30,421 nt of DNA from positions 1 to 30,421 of IMG/VR virus record IMGVR_UViG_3300012920_000162; one strand, written 5' to 3'. The stretch is from a virus. The notes under the pieces were generated by a model. That model made no database searches, was not told where the DNA came from, and saw only the letters and a program-made list of their open reading frames with translations. A program made the position numbers and the translations under genes. Shown here one piece after another: positions 7,317 to 15,475 of the stretch (its first letter is position 1; every line of letters starts with the position of its first letter).

Positions 7317-8951
7317 ATGGCTAAGCAAGAAGTCACCATGGAAAATATTCAAAAAGCGATAGACCGGTCCCTAGGTGACAAACTTGGCTTAGGTGCTGAA
7401 CGAATTCGTATGTTGGGTGGCTTTATGGACATCTTCTCTGAAGGTGAAGCCATATACAAATCAAAGATAGAAGCAATCAGAAATACTGGACTCTTGCTTG
7501 ATGAGATAACTGATCAAGAAGGTGGTCTCATTGGAAGATTGTCAAAAATAACAGAAGACTCATTTAGATTTTTTGGTAGAATAGATGAAGGTATTGATGC
7601 AGTTGGAGACCTGACTAAAGGACTAAGGTCTTTTTCCATGACCAGCCAGAATGCTCAAAGTGAGCTTGTTGCTCAGGCAGCAATATTCAAAAAGCTTGGA
7701 GTAGAGATGTCAGACTTCACAGCAGTCATAGATTCAGCTAGATTGGGCTTTGATATGTCTGCTAAATCTGCAGCTCAATTATCAAGGGATATAGCTTCGA
7801 TTGGTAATGCAACTGGTGTTGGTATGCGTGAAGCAATGGCAAACTTTAGCAAAGCTCAGAGCAGTATGGCATATGATTCAGGAAAGTTGATGGAAAACTT
7901 TAAGAAATTGCAGTTAACTTCAGCACAAACTGGCGTTAGTTTTGATAAGTTAACTAGTTCTTTTGGAGATTCAATGGATAGTTTTGAAGGGTCTGCGAAC
8001 AAGGCTGGGTCATTAAATGCAATATTGGGACGTTCTGTTTTCAATTCTATTGACTTATTAGGCAAAACAGAAGCAGAAAGAGTAGAAACCATAATACAAG
8101 GAATAAAAAAGAATGTCGATGTTCGTGCATTAGGAAAGAATAAGTTTCAATTGAAAGCCATTTCACAGGGCCTTGGATTAACACCTGATGAAACTAGAAG
8201 ACTATTGACCGGTCAAATGACCGTGAAGGAGGCCTTAGCACAACAAACTAAAGATGATCCAAGAGCTATAGCAACAAAGAGAATGGTTCAGGAAATGGAC
8301 AAGGCAAGTAAAGGCTTAGAGAACTTTGCTGATATTTTAGACGGACTAAGGACTGCCCAAGGATCAGGTACAGTAGCTTTTAATACTATGATGCGAGGAA
8401 TTGCAAAAACTGCGGCTAGCAACGTTGGCCTCAATGTAGACTCACCGGCACAGATTTTTGAATTAATGCAGCAGCAAATAAAAGCTTTAGCAGAAGCAGG
8501 ACAATTAGGAGAATTCGGCACTAATATTGAAACGCTAAAGCTAAATCTCAAGAAAGATTATGAAGCACTTACAAAAGCTAAGGGAAAAGATGAGAGGCTA
8601 GCGGCCGCCCAGAAACTATTCACGAACTTAACTACTGAAGTCGCTATTTTGCAAGAATCAGTCCCAAGCACTCCGCGGAAAGCTCGAACAGCTGGACCAG
8701 AGTCTGCATCAACAGGAGGGAACTTGGTCACAAGAGCAACTCAAGCAGACCCAACGCTTTCATTGGTTCAATTGATGGGAGACTTAGCTCCTATAATGTC
8801 AAACCTTACATCCCTCACGGCCAAAAAACTAGGTGGCGATGATGTAAACTTTTTTGCAGATACAAAAAAAGTAATTTTAATGGTAGGTGATCGAAAGTTT
8901 GATGCACAGCTCATATCGACAAAAATAAAGAAGCCGGCGGGGTCACCGTAG
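7317..8951 (+). CDS. Tail tape measure protein (gp29-like role)
   Basis: The 544-residue protein is nearly all helical and rich in Ala, Lys, Gly and Ser, with the 'LTSSFGDSMDSFEGSANKAG' type of segment (around residues 205-225) common in phage tail tape measure proteins. T4's tail-length determinator gp29 is 590 residues, so size and position between tube/gp26 and the gp48/gp53 baseplate genes both fit. It should run through the tube lumen and set tail length. The start at ATG 7317 follows AGAGAGG. A TATTTATT motif lies 22 bases upstream. No membrane segment is evident. The call rests on composition, size and order more than on a catalytic motif. Confidence 0.75.
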   Translation: MAKQEVTMENIQKAIDRSLGDKLGLGAERIRMLGGFMDIFSEGEAIYKSKIEAIRNTGLLLDEITDQEGGLIGRLSKITEDSFRFFGRIDEGIDAVGDLTKGLRSFSMTSQNAQSELVAQAAIFKKLGVEMSDFTAVIDSARLGFDMSAKSAAQLSRDIASIGNATGVGMREAMANFSKAQSSMAYDSGKLMENFKKLQLTSAQTGVSFDKLTSSFGDSMDSFEGSANKAGSLNAILGRSVFNSIDLLGKTEAERVETIIQGIKKNVDVRALGKNKFQLKAISQGLGLTPDETRRLLTGQMTVKEALAQQTKDDPRAIATKRMVQEMDKASKGLENFADILDGLRTAQGSGTVAFNTMMRGIAKTAASNVGLNVDSPAQIFELMQQQIKALAEAGQLGEFGTNIETLKLNLKKDYEALTKAKGKDERLAAAQKLFTNLTTEVAILQESVPSTPRKARTAGPESASTGGNLVTRATQADPTLSLVQLMGDLAPIMSNLTSLTAKKLGGDDVNFFADTKKVILMVGDRKFDAQLISTKIKKPAGSP

Positions 8952-8952
8952 C

Positions 8953-9633
8953 ATGATATCATTTAAAGACATAGCAGTGGGAAGTGATCATGTGATAAGA
9001 TTTCTACATGTGGCAACAGGCATAAGAGTTGAGTTTCCTGCTTTTATAACACAGTTTAGTGATAGTTATCAAGTAAATTGGGGAACTGAACAAATCTTTG
9101 GCAGAATGGATCCAATAAAGCCTTATCAGGGGACTAGCAGAAACATCAGTCTTGCTTTTGACGTTTTGTCTCGAAGCTTATCGGACTCCAGAGAAAACAT
9201 GGATAACTATAGCAAGCTAATACAAATGCTTTATCCGGTTTATAACACTCCGTTGTCTGGTGGTAACAAAGGATTTGGAAGAACATTGAAGGCACCACCA
9301 ATAATGAGACTTCAGTTTATGAATTTGATAAAAAGTAATTCAGATAATTCGCCTGAAGATGGCCTTTTGGGCTGTATCAGTGGCTTGTCCTTTGACCCTA
9401 ATAGAGAAGCAGGTTTCTTTTCTCAAAGTAATGAGATACTTCCAAAAGTTTTTAATGTATCTTTTCAATTCACTCCTCAGCACGAATCGACACTGGGGTT
9501 TGAAGAGGATAAGTTTATAAATACAGGCTTTCCATACGGCCGGCCAGCAGCAACTCCGCAAACAGGCGAAGGCCAGGGCACAGCAGAAGTATCAGCTTTT
9601 AATCAAAATAAAATTACAGGTGGTAACAGTTAA
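8953..9633 (+). CDS. Baseplate tail-tube cap protein (gp48/gp54-like)
   Basis: The 226-residue protein contains 'FPAFITQFSDSYQVNWGTEQ' around residues 28-47, 'GRMDPIKPYQGTSRNISLAF' around 50-69, and a 'YSKLIQMLYPVY' segment. This pattern is seen in marine T4-like proteins occupying the gp48/gp54 baseplate slot, which close the baseplate and start tube polymerisation. It begins one base after the tape measure stop codon, implying coupled translation. The last 40 residues are Gly/Thr/Gln-rich and probably flexible. I cannot distinguish gp48 from gp54. Confidence 0.65.
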   Translation: MISFKDIAVGSDHVIRFLHVATGIRVEFPAFITQFSDSYQVNWGTEQIFGRMDPIKPYQGTSRNISLAFDVLSRSLSDSRENMDNYSKLIQMLYPVYNTPLSGGNKGFGRTLKAPPIMRLQFMNLIKSNSDNSPEDGLLGCISGLSFDPNREAGFFSQSNEILPKVFNVSFQFTPQHESTLGFEEDKFINTGFPYGRPAATPQTGEGQGTAEVSAFNQNKITGGNS

Positions 9634-9634
9634 A

Positions 9635-9979
9635 ATGCTTGACAGAAATGAAAAAAGAGATATAATAATAAATGATCACCCTTTGTACAAGAAGATGATA
9701 AAAGACAGGGGAATTGAGTTCATAAGGCATTTTTCAAAAATGAAAATTTCTAACGTTCCACCAGAATCAATGACCAATCTAACTATAATCGACCACGTTT
9801 ATTCAACTGGTGATTCTTTGATGAAGTTGGCCCATAAGTACTATGGGGATGTAAGATATTGGTGGATTTTGGCGGCCTTTAATAAGAAACCGATAGATAA
9901 TTTAATTAAACTTGGAGATATTGTACACATACCTTTCCCCCTGGAAGAAGCGTCGTACTTATTAGATAAAGATGGCTAA
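9635..9979 (+). CDS. 53: Baseplate wedge protein with LysM domain (gp53-like)
   Basis: The 114-residue protein has a C-terminal LysM-like fold (about residues 50-105): 'DHVYSTGDSLMKLAHKYYGD' followed by 'YWWILAAFNKK', an Asn/Leu pair and 'LGDIVHIPFP'. T4 gp53, a wedge protein that makes wedges associate into the baseplate, also has this domain and is longer (196 residues). I chose ATG 9635, directly after the previous stop, over the in-frame GTG at 9620, which only adds five codons overlapping the upstream gene. It overlaps the next gene by 8 bases. Confidence 0.82.
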   Translation: MLDRNEKRDIIINDHPLYKKMIKDRGIEFIRHFSKMKISNVPPESMTNLTIIDHVYSTGDSLMKLAHKYYGDVRYWWILAAFNKKPIDNLIKLGDIVHIPFPLEEASYLLDKDG

Positions 9980-12251
9980 AAAAGACAACTCATTTAATGA
10001 GCAGGCTTATTTAATGTGGGACCACTATATCCAAAAGCGATCCGGAGCCGCGAAGAAACTAAGCAGACTAAGTACAAAGTCGGAAAAGACAGGACTTTCC
10101 TTTCACAAGGTCACTGGTAACTATCAGCCTGGTGATTTTATTTCAAAAGTAATGAGTGATGGAAATAAGTTTAGAAGATATCAGCATCTGTTAGATCTAG
10201 AATCATATAAACTATCTTCTTTGCTTCCAGAGGTGAAACTTTTTAGAGTTTCTGGGAATAAGTATATACCATTTTATTTTCCAGAGGGGACAGAAAGAAC
10301 AACAATGGGTACTATCTTGCAACCTGGGTCATCTCTAGGGGCAGTTGGTATTAAAAGTTTTGATGCTAGTTTTGTAGGAAAAGATTTTTTTACCAGAGAC
10401 AAGTTAATAGAATGTTCTCTATCGTTGTATACAGATTCTATGGAAAATATTTTCAAAGACCCGCCTGCAGGTTTTGCACAGTTGAGTGAGCTTTTTACAA
10501 TTTCTTCAGGCCAAAACGGCCTAAAAACTCAAATAAGAGAAGGCTTCTCGAAAGAAGTATCAACAGATAGTATAAACAGGCCTTTTTCCCATGAAATCGG
10601 AGCCGTTCTGGGTTATGCTGTACCTTCTGAAGATGGTGTGTTTTCTTCAGAAGAAAGACAAGCAATTCAAAATACTAGTCTCCTACTCAGGCTAACCTAT
10701 ACAGGCCACAATATAAATGTTTCTCAGGATGGGCAAACCACAATTGACATAACTTACGTTGGAAGAATGGATGGATCTTTAAATAATTCAGCATATAATA
10801 TTTTGGCCGACAGCGCAGATTTATTAAACTTAACGAAAATTCAATCAGATATTAATTTCTTTAAAGGCGCAAGTTCACTGAGCGATGCTCAAAGAAAGGA
10901 AAAAATTCAAAAATTAGAATCCACAATTAGAAAAACGATCAGAAATAAACTGAGCCAAATCACACACATTTTAGAGGATTCAAAAAAAGTCTATTACACT
11001 GTGGTTTCTCCAAAATCTATTCGAGAATTTAAAAATTTTACAAATCAAATTACTGAAACAAAAGAAGATAATCCCCCAAAAGAGTCTGCTGAAGCTGCCA
11101 AACCATCTACGAAGTCTGGTGCACCGGATAAAAAACTGACCGGTAATTCTAAAATACCGCATAATAGTACATCGATACAATATTTTTACTTGGGAGATTT
11201 CATGGAAGCTGTACTGCAAATGTACATTATAGAGACAAAGAAAGCCTTAAAAAAATCTGAAACAGAGAGTTCGACAAGCGAGGAAAAGAGAAAAACACAA
11301 AAACAACTAACTAAATTCTTAGAAAATTTACGAAGTTATAGAATATTATTTGGCAATACTCCAATATACACAGGTAGAGATCAAGTAACAATAGCGAACT
11401 TATCAGACATTCCTGTGTCTGCAAAATTAGCAGCACAGATACTATTTGAAGATTTAATACAGACACAAACTCTTAAATTTACTGTATCCAATTTTGTAGA
11501 TAAAGTGGTAGGAAAACTGTTACCTTCTTGTTTGAATGATCACTTATATAAAGACGCTGCAAACTTACACGACCCAATAAATATACGATCTTCTACGGTC
11601 TCAGGCGCAGATATAAAATCCTTATCCTCTGAAGTTAAGATAGAACAACTAAAAGGTCTTTTAAATCGTAAAAATATCAATCGTACTTTTTCCGATGACA
11701 AAGAGTATTATTTTATTTATTCAGAGATGACAACAAAGGAAGTTGTTGCTCGCAATGGCAATAGAGAGGAAGACCTAAAAAGCGGTGTTTACCACTTTAG
11801 CCTATCAAAAGATAGGGGCATGGTAAAGTCTATAGATTTTTCACAAGCCACTGTTCAATTCAGAAAAGAAGCTCTAATGTTAGAGTCAGTATCACTATTC
11901 GATGAACTTAAGATGCCATACAATGTTTCAATCTCTATGTATGGAAATTGTTTGTTTTTTCCAGGATCCATGATTTATGTAAATCCTTCTAGTATCGGAT
12001 TTGGAGACCCTAGAAACGCGAGATCCGCCGCCGCTCGACTGGGCATCGGTGGATATTATATTATAGTTTCAGTTAAGACAAATTTTAATCAGGGTATGAT
12101 GAGCACTACCTTGGATGCTAGACACCAAGATTGGGCCTCTGATGGTAATGCGATATCAACACTGCAAGAGATGGAGCAGCTGGGTATAACAGCAGAAGCA
12201 CGTAGGAACGTTGCTGCAAATAAGAATCCTTTTAGAGCGGAGATAGGATAA
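9972..12251 (+). CDS. Large baseplate/hub-region structural protein, family unassigned
   Basis: The 759-residue protein is not one I can assign by motif. Residues 1-330 are mixed alpha/beta with an early 'FRVSGNKYIPFYFPEGT' stretch. Around residues 355-390 is a Lys/Pro/Ser-rich linker, and around 415-450 another charged helix. The C-terminal third ends with a beta-rich region ('PYNVSISMYGNCLFFPGSMI', then 'GYYIIVSVKTNF' and 'STTLDARHQDW') reminiscent of tail hub proteins of the gp27/gpD kind, where a small beta domain seats the spike. Its position inside the baseplate cluster, overlapping gp53, supports a virion role. The hub idea is inference. Confidence 0.55.
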   Translation: MAKKDNSFNEQAYLMWDHYIQKRSGAAKKLSRLSTKSEKTGLSFHKVTGNYQPGDFISKVMSDGNKFRRYQHLLDLESYKLSSLLPEVKLFRVSGNKYIPFYFPEGTERTTMGTILQPGSSLGAVGIKSFDASFVGKDFFTRDKLIECSLSLYTDSMENIFKDPPAGFAQLSELFTISSGQNGLKTQIREGFSKEVSTDSINRPFSHEIGAVLGYAVPSEDGVFSSEERQAIQNTSLLLRLTYTGHNINVSQDGQTTIDITYVGRMDGSLNNSAYNILADSADLLNLTKIQSDINFFKGASSLSDAQRKEKIQKLESTIRKTIRNKLSQITHILEDSKKVYYTVVSPKSIREFKNFTNQITETKEDNPPKESAEAAKPSTKSGAPDKKLTGNSKIPHNSTSIQYFYLGDFMEAVLQMYIIETKKALKKSETESSTSEEKRKTQKQLTKFLENLRSYRILFGNTPIYTGRDQVTIANLSDIPVSAKLAAQILFEDLIQTQTLKFTVSNFVDKVVGKLLPSCLNDHLYKDAANLHDPINIRSSTVSGADIKSLSSEVKIEQLKGLLNRKNINRTFSDDKEYYFIYSEMTTKEVVARNGNREEDLKSGVYHFSLSKDRGMVKSIDFSQATVQFRKEALMLESVSLFDELKMPYNVSISMYGNCLFFPGSMIYVNPSSIGFGDPRNARSAAARLGIGGYYIIVSVKTNFNQGMMSTTLDARHQDWASDGNAISTLQEMEQLGITAEARRNVAANKNPFRAEIG

Positions 12252-13396
12252 TGAAAGATAAGTTTGATTTTAAAGGAGGAACAGGCTCAACAGTAAAAGA
12301 ATCTTTTGATAATAGAAAAGAGTACAAAGAGCAAGCAAAAATAAAAAATGTAGACTTACTTGATACTCTATATCAAAATTGTAATTATGGACTTCTAAAT
12401 CAAAACTACGAACCAGTTTGCCTAAACACAGATGAAAATTTAACCAACTTATCAAAATTTTCAGAAAGCACCTCTGGTCTTTTTGCAATTAATTTTGTAG
12501 TGAGAGCTTTCGAGAGCTTTAGAAGATACTACGTAGCAACAACCCTTGAAAGAGGGTTAGAGTTTCCACCAATAATTGGCCAACCTACTCCGAAACGCGC
12601 CTTTGCGAATTTAGATTCGACTTGGAGCAGATATATCCTGACACAAATTAACAATTATGGGTTACTTTTGGCAGAAACCTTAGATGATGTTAATAATCAC
12701 AAACATATAATTTTTGATTTAATTAAGAAAAATATTGAGGAGTTTCCAATAACTAAAAGCGGATTTTTGTTGTCTAATAAGTGTCCCATTTCTGTATCAG
12801 GTCTAGTGATAGAATTAACGGAGTTAAAATACGATAAAGATTCCGAAAAAAATCAATTTTTCAATTCCTATGAGTATGGATGTTTTGCGGAAGTAGTCAC
12901 TGAAATGGGATTTCATATAGATAAAAATGTACCCTGGCGTATAATAGCTAATTTAGATTCTCCTATCATGAAGCAGCAAATTCAGCGTTATTTCCCCGGT
13001 CCTTACTCTTCAGAAGATATTTTAAACAAAACATATAGGAAGAAGACTCATTTTGAAGACATATCTTCTGTATACTTTTTTTATGCAAGGACACTTCAAA
13101 GGGCTTTAGAGAAATTTGGTATAACACATCGACCAGCATATTCACAAGAATTTTTAATTGAAGAAACACTAAAAATCAGGATGCTGGAAACTGGTATGAG
13201 TATGGATAATTTTAGTCACATGAGAAATCAAGTTTTAAATTCACACAGATCTTATTCCTCTATGTACCCCAACGACCCTTTAAAGCCTGCCGCGGCAAAG
13301 ATTGGCAAATTTTGTTCAGAAAAAATAAAAGAAATTTATCTTGCAAAAAAGCAAAAAAGCAGTTATAGTATTAGCACAATAAAGGATCTAATGTGA
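12251..13396 (+). CDS. Orphan 381-aa protein at the tail/replication boundary
   Basis: No domain is recognised. The protein is rich in Tyr, Phe, Asn and Lys, soluble, without signal peptide or membrane segment. Landmarks are 'VVRAFESFRRYYVATTLERG' around residues 84-103, 'NVPWRIIANLDSPIM' around 225-240, and a basic Lys/Ser C-terminus. The ATG overlaps the stop of the upstream baseplate gene by one base, and its own stop overlaps the start of the polymerase gene (GTGA), so the three are translated as a chain. The upstream neighbour suggests a virion part, the downstream neighbour a replication factor; the sequence does not decide. Confidence 0.6.
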   Translation: MKDKFDFKGGTGSTVKESFDNRKEYKEQAKIKNVDLLDTLYQNCNYGLLNQNYEPVCLNTDENLTNLSKFSESTSGLFAINFVVRAFESFRRYYVATTLERGLEFPPIIGQPTPKRAFANLDSTWSRYILTQINNYGLLLAETLDDVNNHKHIIFDLIKKNIEEFPITKSGFLLSNKCPISVSGLVIELTELKYDKDSEKNQFFNSYEYGCFAEVVTEMGFHIDKNVPWRIIANLDSPIMKQQIQRYFPGPYSSEDILNKTYRKKTHFEDISSVYFFYARTLQRALEKFGITHRPAYSQEFLIEETLKIRMLETGMSMDNFSHMRNQVLNSHRSYSSMYPNDPLKPAAAKIGKFCSEKIKEIYLAKKQKSSYSISTIKDLM

Positions 13397-14523
13397 TACT
13401 ACAGACTCTGGATATAAGAAATAATTGCAAAGGAATATTTCACCAAGGTGATTTCTTGCTTGAAAACGCAAAACAGGTATCTGAACAGTATAAAGTAGCC
13501 TGGAAACACTCACCACTGCTTGACGATACTAAATTTCGATATTTATTTTTATCCTCCAGGGGAGATGACCTTTCTCCATACTGTAACAATCCAGAGCTAT
13601 TTTCTATTTATAAGAAAAAAATAGAATCACATCTGAAAGCGGCACTGTCAGCAAAAGTAAGCTTAGAAGATGAGTGTTTTTTTGATTTGTTACCTCGACA
13701 TCAATTGTTGAAATGGTTTCAGATAAAACAACAGGCATTGCAAGCAATTAAAGACAACATAGAAAAAGAAGACGATTATGATATTTTACATAAAATACAT
13801 GTGCTGACTTCAATCATTGCCCGCCAAGATATTCAATTCGGTACCAAAGTTGGCCAGGTTATTTATGATATTTTTGGATCAGCTACTGGTAGGCTGACAA
13901 CTAAGAAGGGTTCTGTGCCTGTGCTGACATTAAAGAAAGAACAGAGAGATTTGTTAAGGCCTCAGAATGATTTATACCTAGAGCTGGATTTAAACGCTGC
14001 AGAGATTAGAATGTTAATGGCCTTGTCAGGAAGAGAGCAGCCACAAGGAGACATTCATGAGTGGGTGGTGAAGAACGTGTTTGATAATAACATTAAGAGA
14101 TCACAGGCCAAAATAGAACTATTCGCTTGGCTGTATAATCCTTCGAACTCGAAAAGTCGATTCGACCAAATTTTTTCGCGGCAAATTTTTCGAGATTTTT
14201 ACTTTTGTGATAAACAGCTACTTACGACTCCTTTTGGAAGAAAACTAAGGGTAGATGAAAGAAGGGCTCAAAATTACTTGCTCCAATCGACAACATCTGA
14301 TCAGGTATTGGAAAATGCTTACGTAATTCAAAAGATGCTCGATGGTAAAAAATCTAAAATAGCTTTTACACTCCATGATTCGATTATACTTGACATGGCC
14401 AAAGAAGATGCTATAATGATAAGAGATATAAAGAATCAATTTGAAAATACTCGGTGGGGAAAGTTCACGAGCACATGCAAAGTAGGAAAAACTTTCGGCC
14501 AACTAAAGGATTTAAAGGTTTGA
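13393..14523 (+). CDS. Stand-alone family A DNA polymerase core (no exonuclease domain)
   Basis: The 376-residue protein carries the three polymerase motifs of the DNA polymerase I family in the right order and spacing. 'TGR' at 165-167 leads into motif A with D199 and E204 ('LDLNAAEIR'). 'GDIHEW' at 219-224 matches the Pol I 'KDIH' element. Motif B is R236-x3-K240-x3-F244-x3-Y248, exactly the O-helix pattern. Q298/S299/D303 echo the 'QGTAAD' element, and motif C is H328-D329-S330. Pol I has HDE at motif C, so the last acidic residue is Ser here; the catalytic Asp pair is kept. Typical Pol I cores are 400-600 residues and phage enzymes usually add a 3'-5' exonuclease; here the roughly 160 N-terminal residues match neither it nor a full thumb. 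The GTG start overlaps the previous stop (GTGA), preceded by AAAGGA. Confidence 0.82.
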   Translation: MILQTLDIRNNCKGIFHQGDFLLENAKQVSEQYKVAWKHSPLLDDTKFRYLFLSSRGDDLSPYCNNPELFSIYKKKIESHLKAALSAKVSLEDECFFDLLPRHQLLKWFQIKQQALQAIKDNIEKEDDYDILHKIHVLTSIIARQDIQFGTKVGQVIYDIFGSATGRLTTKKGSVPVLTLKKEQRDLLRPQNDLYLELDLNAAEIRMLMALSGREQPQGDIHEWVVKNVFDNNIKRSQAKIELFAWLYNPSNSKSRFDQIFSRQIFRDFYFCDKQLLTTPFGRKLRVDERRAQNYLLQSTTSDQVLENAYVIQKMLDGKKSKIAFTLHDSIILDMAKEDAIMIRDIKNQFENTRWGKFTSTCKVGKTFGQLKDLKV

Positions 14524-15377
14524 AGAATATTTTAGGAATTGGAACAGCCGGCTGTAACATAGTGGAACAACTGTCGCAGTACCCAGTATATAATTGTTTT
14601 TACATTTCAAACGAAATCAAAAAAACATCAAAATACAAATTTGCGCTAATCGAGCAACAAGGCCCTGAAGCTTATGAATCTATGGAAATGTCTAAAATTC
14701 ACAAATGGCTTGACAAAATTGAAGAACAATGTACAATAATACTGTGTGGAGCATCAGATTCTACGGGGATTACGTTACGTGCCCTAGAAAATCTTCACAT
14801 GCAAAAGGTAAAAATGGAAATAGTTTACATTATGCCGGAATTAGAAGTATTATCAGAAACAAAACAAATGCATGAACGTGCCGTCAGAGGTATTTTGCAA
14901 AACTTCACTAGATCTGGACTTTTTGAAAAAATTTGTCTCGTATCCAACTTACAATTGGAGAAAATGGCCGGTTCCACCAATGTGTTTGATTACTACAATC
15001 AGATAAATAACGTTTTTACTGGAATGTATTATATGATGGACGTCTTCAAAAATACAAAACCTGTAACTTCTACATTTAAGAGGCCAAAAGAGTCATGTAG
15101 GGTCACGACTATAGGAGTTTCTTCACTAGAGGGTCAAGACAACTTACTTTTTCCTTTTAATCAAGAAGTGGATGTGGTATACTATTATGGTATCAACGAA
15201 GAAAAACTAAAGACAGAAGAAAATTTGTTTAGAACGATTACAAATAAAGTAAAATCACGAATTACCGAAGAAACAAAAGTATCATTTGGGATATATCCAA
15301 CACAATACGAAGATGACTACATTTATGTAGAATATTTTTCTCCAAAAATTCAACAATTAGTTGTTGACAAAGAATAA
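14520..15377 (+). CDS. Diverged tubulin/FtsZ-superfamily protein
   Basis: The 285-residue protein shows the FtsZ/tubulin outline. An N-terminal beta strand and loop 'ILGIGTAGCN' (residues 4-13) sits like the FtsZ GVGGxGxN loop. 'IILCGASDSTGITLRALENL' (73-92) sits like the GGGTGTG signature loop. 'KICLVSNLQLEKM' (137-149) sits like 'LIVIPNDKLL', and 'YYNQINNVFTGMYYMMDVF' (158-176) like the helix that follows. The signature loop is degenerate and I see no clear catalytic T7-loop acidic motif, so GTPase activity may be lost. I prefer the TTG at 14520, which forms a TTGA overlap with the polymerase stop, has AAAGGA upstream and starts right at the first strand. Phage relatives of the fold (PhuZ, about 315 residues) position phage DNA. 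Function here is unknown. Confidence 0.55.
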   Translation: MKNILGIGTAGCNIVEQLSQYPVYNCFYISNEIKKTSKYKFALIEQQGPEAYESMEMSKIHKWLDKIEEQCTIILCGASDSTGITLRALENLHMQKVKMEIVYIMPELEVLSETKQMHERAVRGILQNFTRSGLFEKICLVSNLQLEKMAGSTNVFDYYNQINNVFTGMYYMMDVFKNTKPVTSTFKRPKESCRVTTIGVSSLEGQDNLLFPFNQEVDVVYYYGINEEKLKTEENLFRTITNKVKSRITEETKVSFGIYPTQYEDDYIYVEYFSPKIQQLVVDKE

Positions 15378-15392
15378 TAAATAAGATATTAT
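15364..15392 (+). promoter_or_regulatory. Sigma70-type promoter for gp32 block
   Basis: TTGACA (15364-15369, a perfect -35) and TATTAT (15387-15392) are separated by exactly 17 bp. The -35 lies in the last codons of the tubulin-like gene. Transcription would start near 15399 and read into gp32, UvsX and the terminator at 17370. Confidence 0.75.
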
Positions 15393-15402
15393 ATAAACAG
15401 TT

Positions 15403-15422
15403 GGTCAGGATATTTGCTGACC
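15403..15422 (+). promoter_or_regulatory. Leader hairpin upstream of gp32, possible translational operator
   Basis: GGTCAG (15403-15408) pairs with CTGACC (15417-15422) around an 8-base loop GATATTTG, at the very 5' end of the predicted gp32 mRNA. The loop TTTG can pair with CAAA in the A-rich stretch downstream (near 15440). T4 gene 32 mRNA is autoregulated through a 5' pseudoknot that nucleates gp32 binding on an unstructured A-rich leader. The arrangement here is similar, but the resemblance is inference. Confidence 0.4.
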
Positions 15423-15475
15423 TGCTATAGCCTAGAGTGTGCAAAAAAACAACAAACCAATAGGAGGTATTAATT

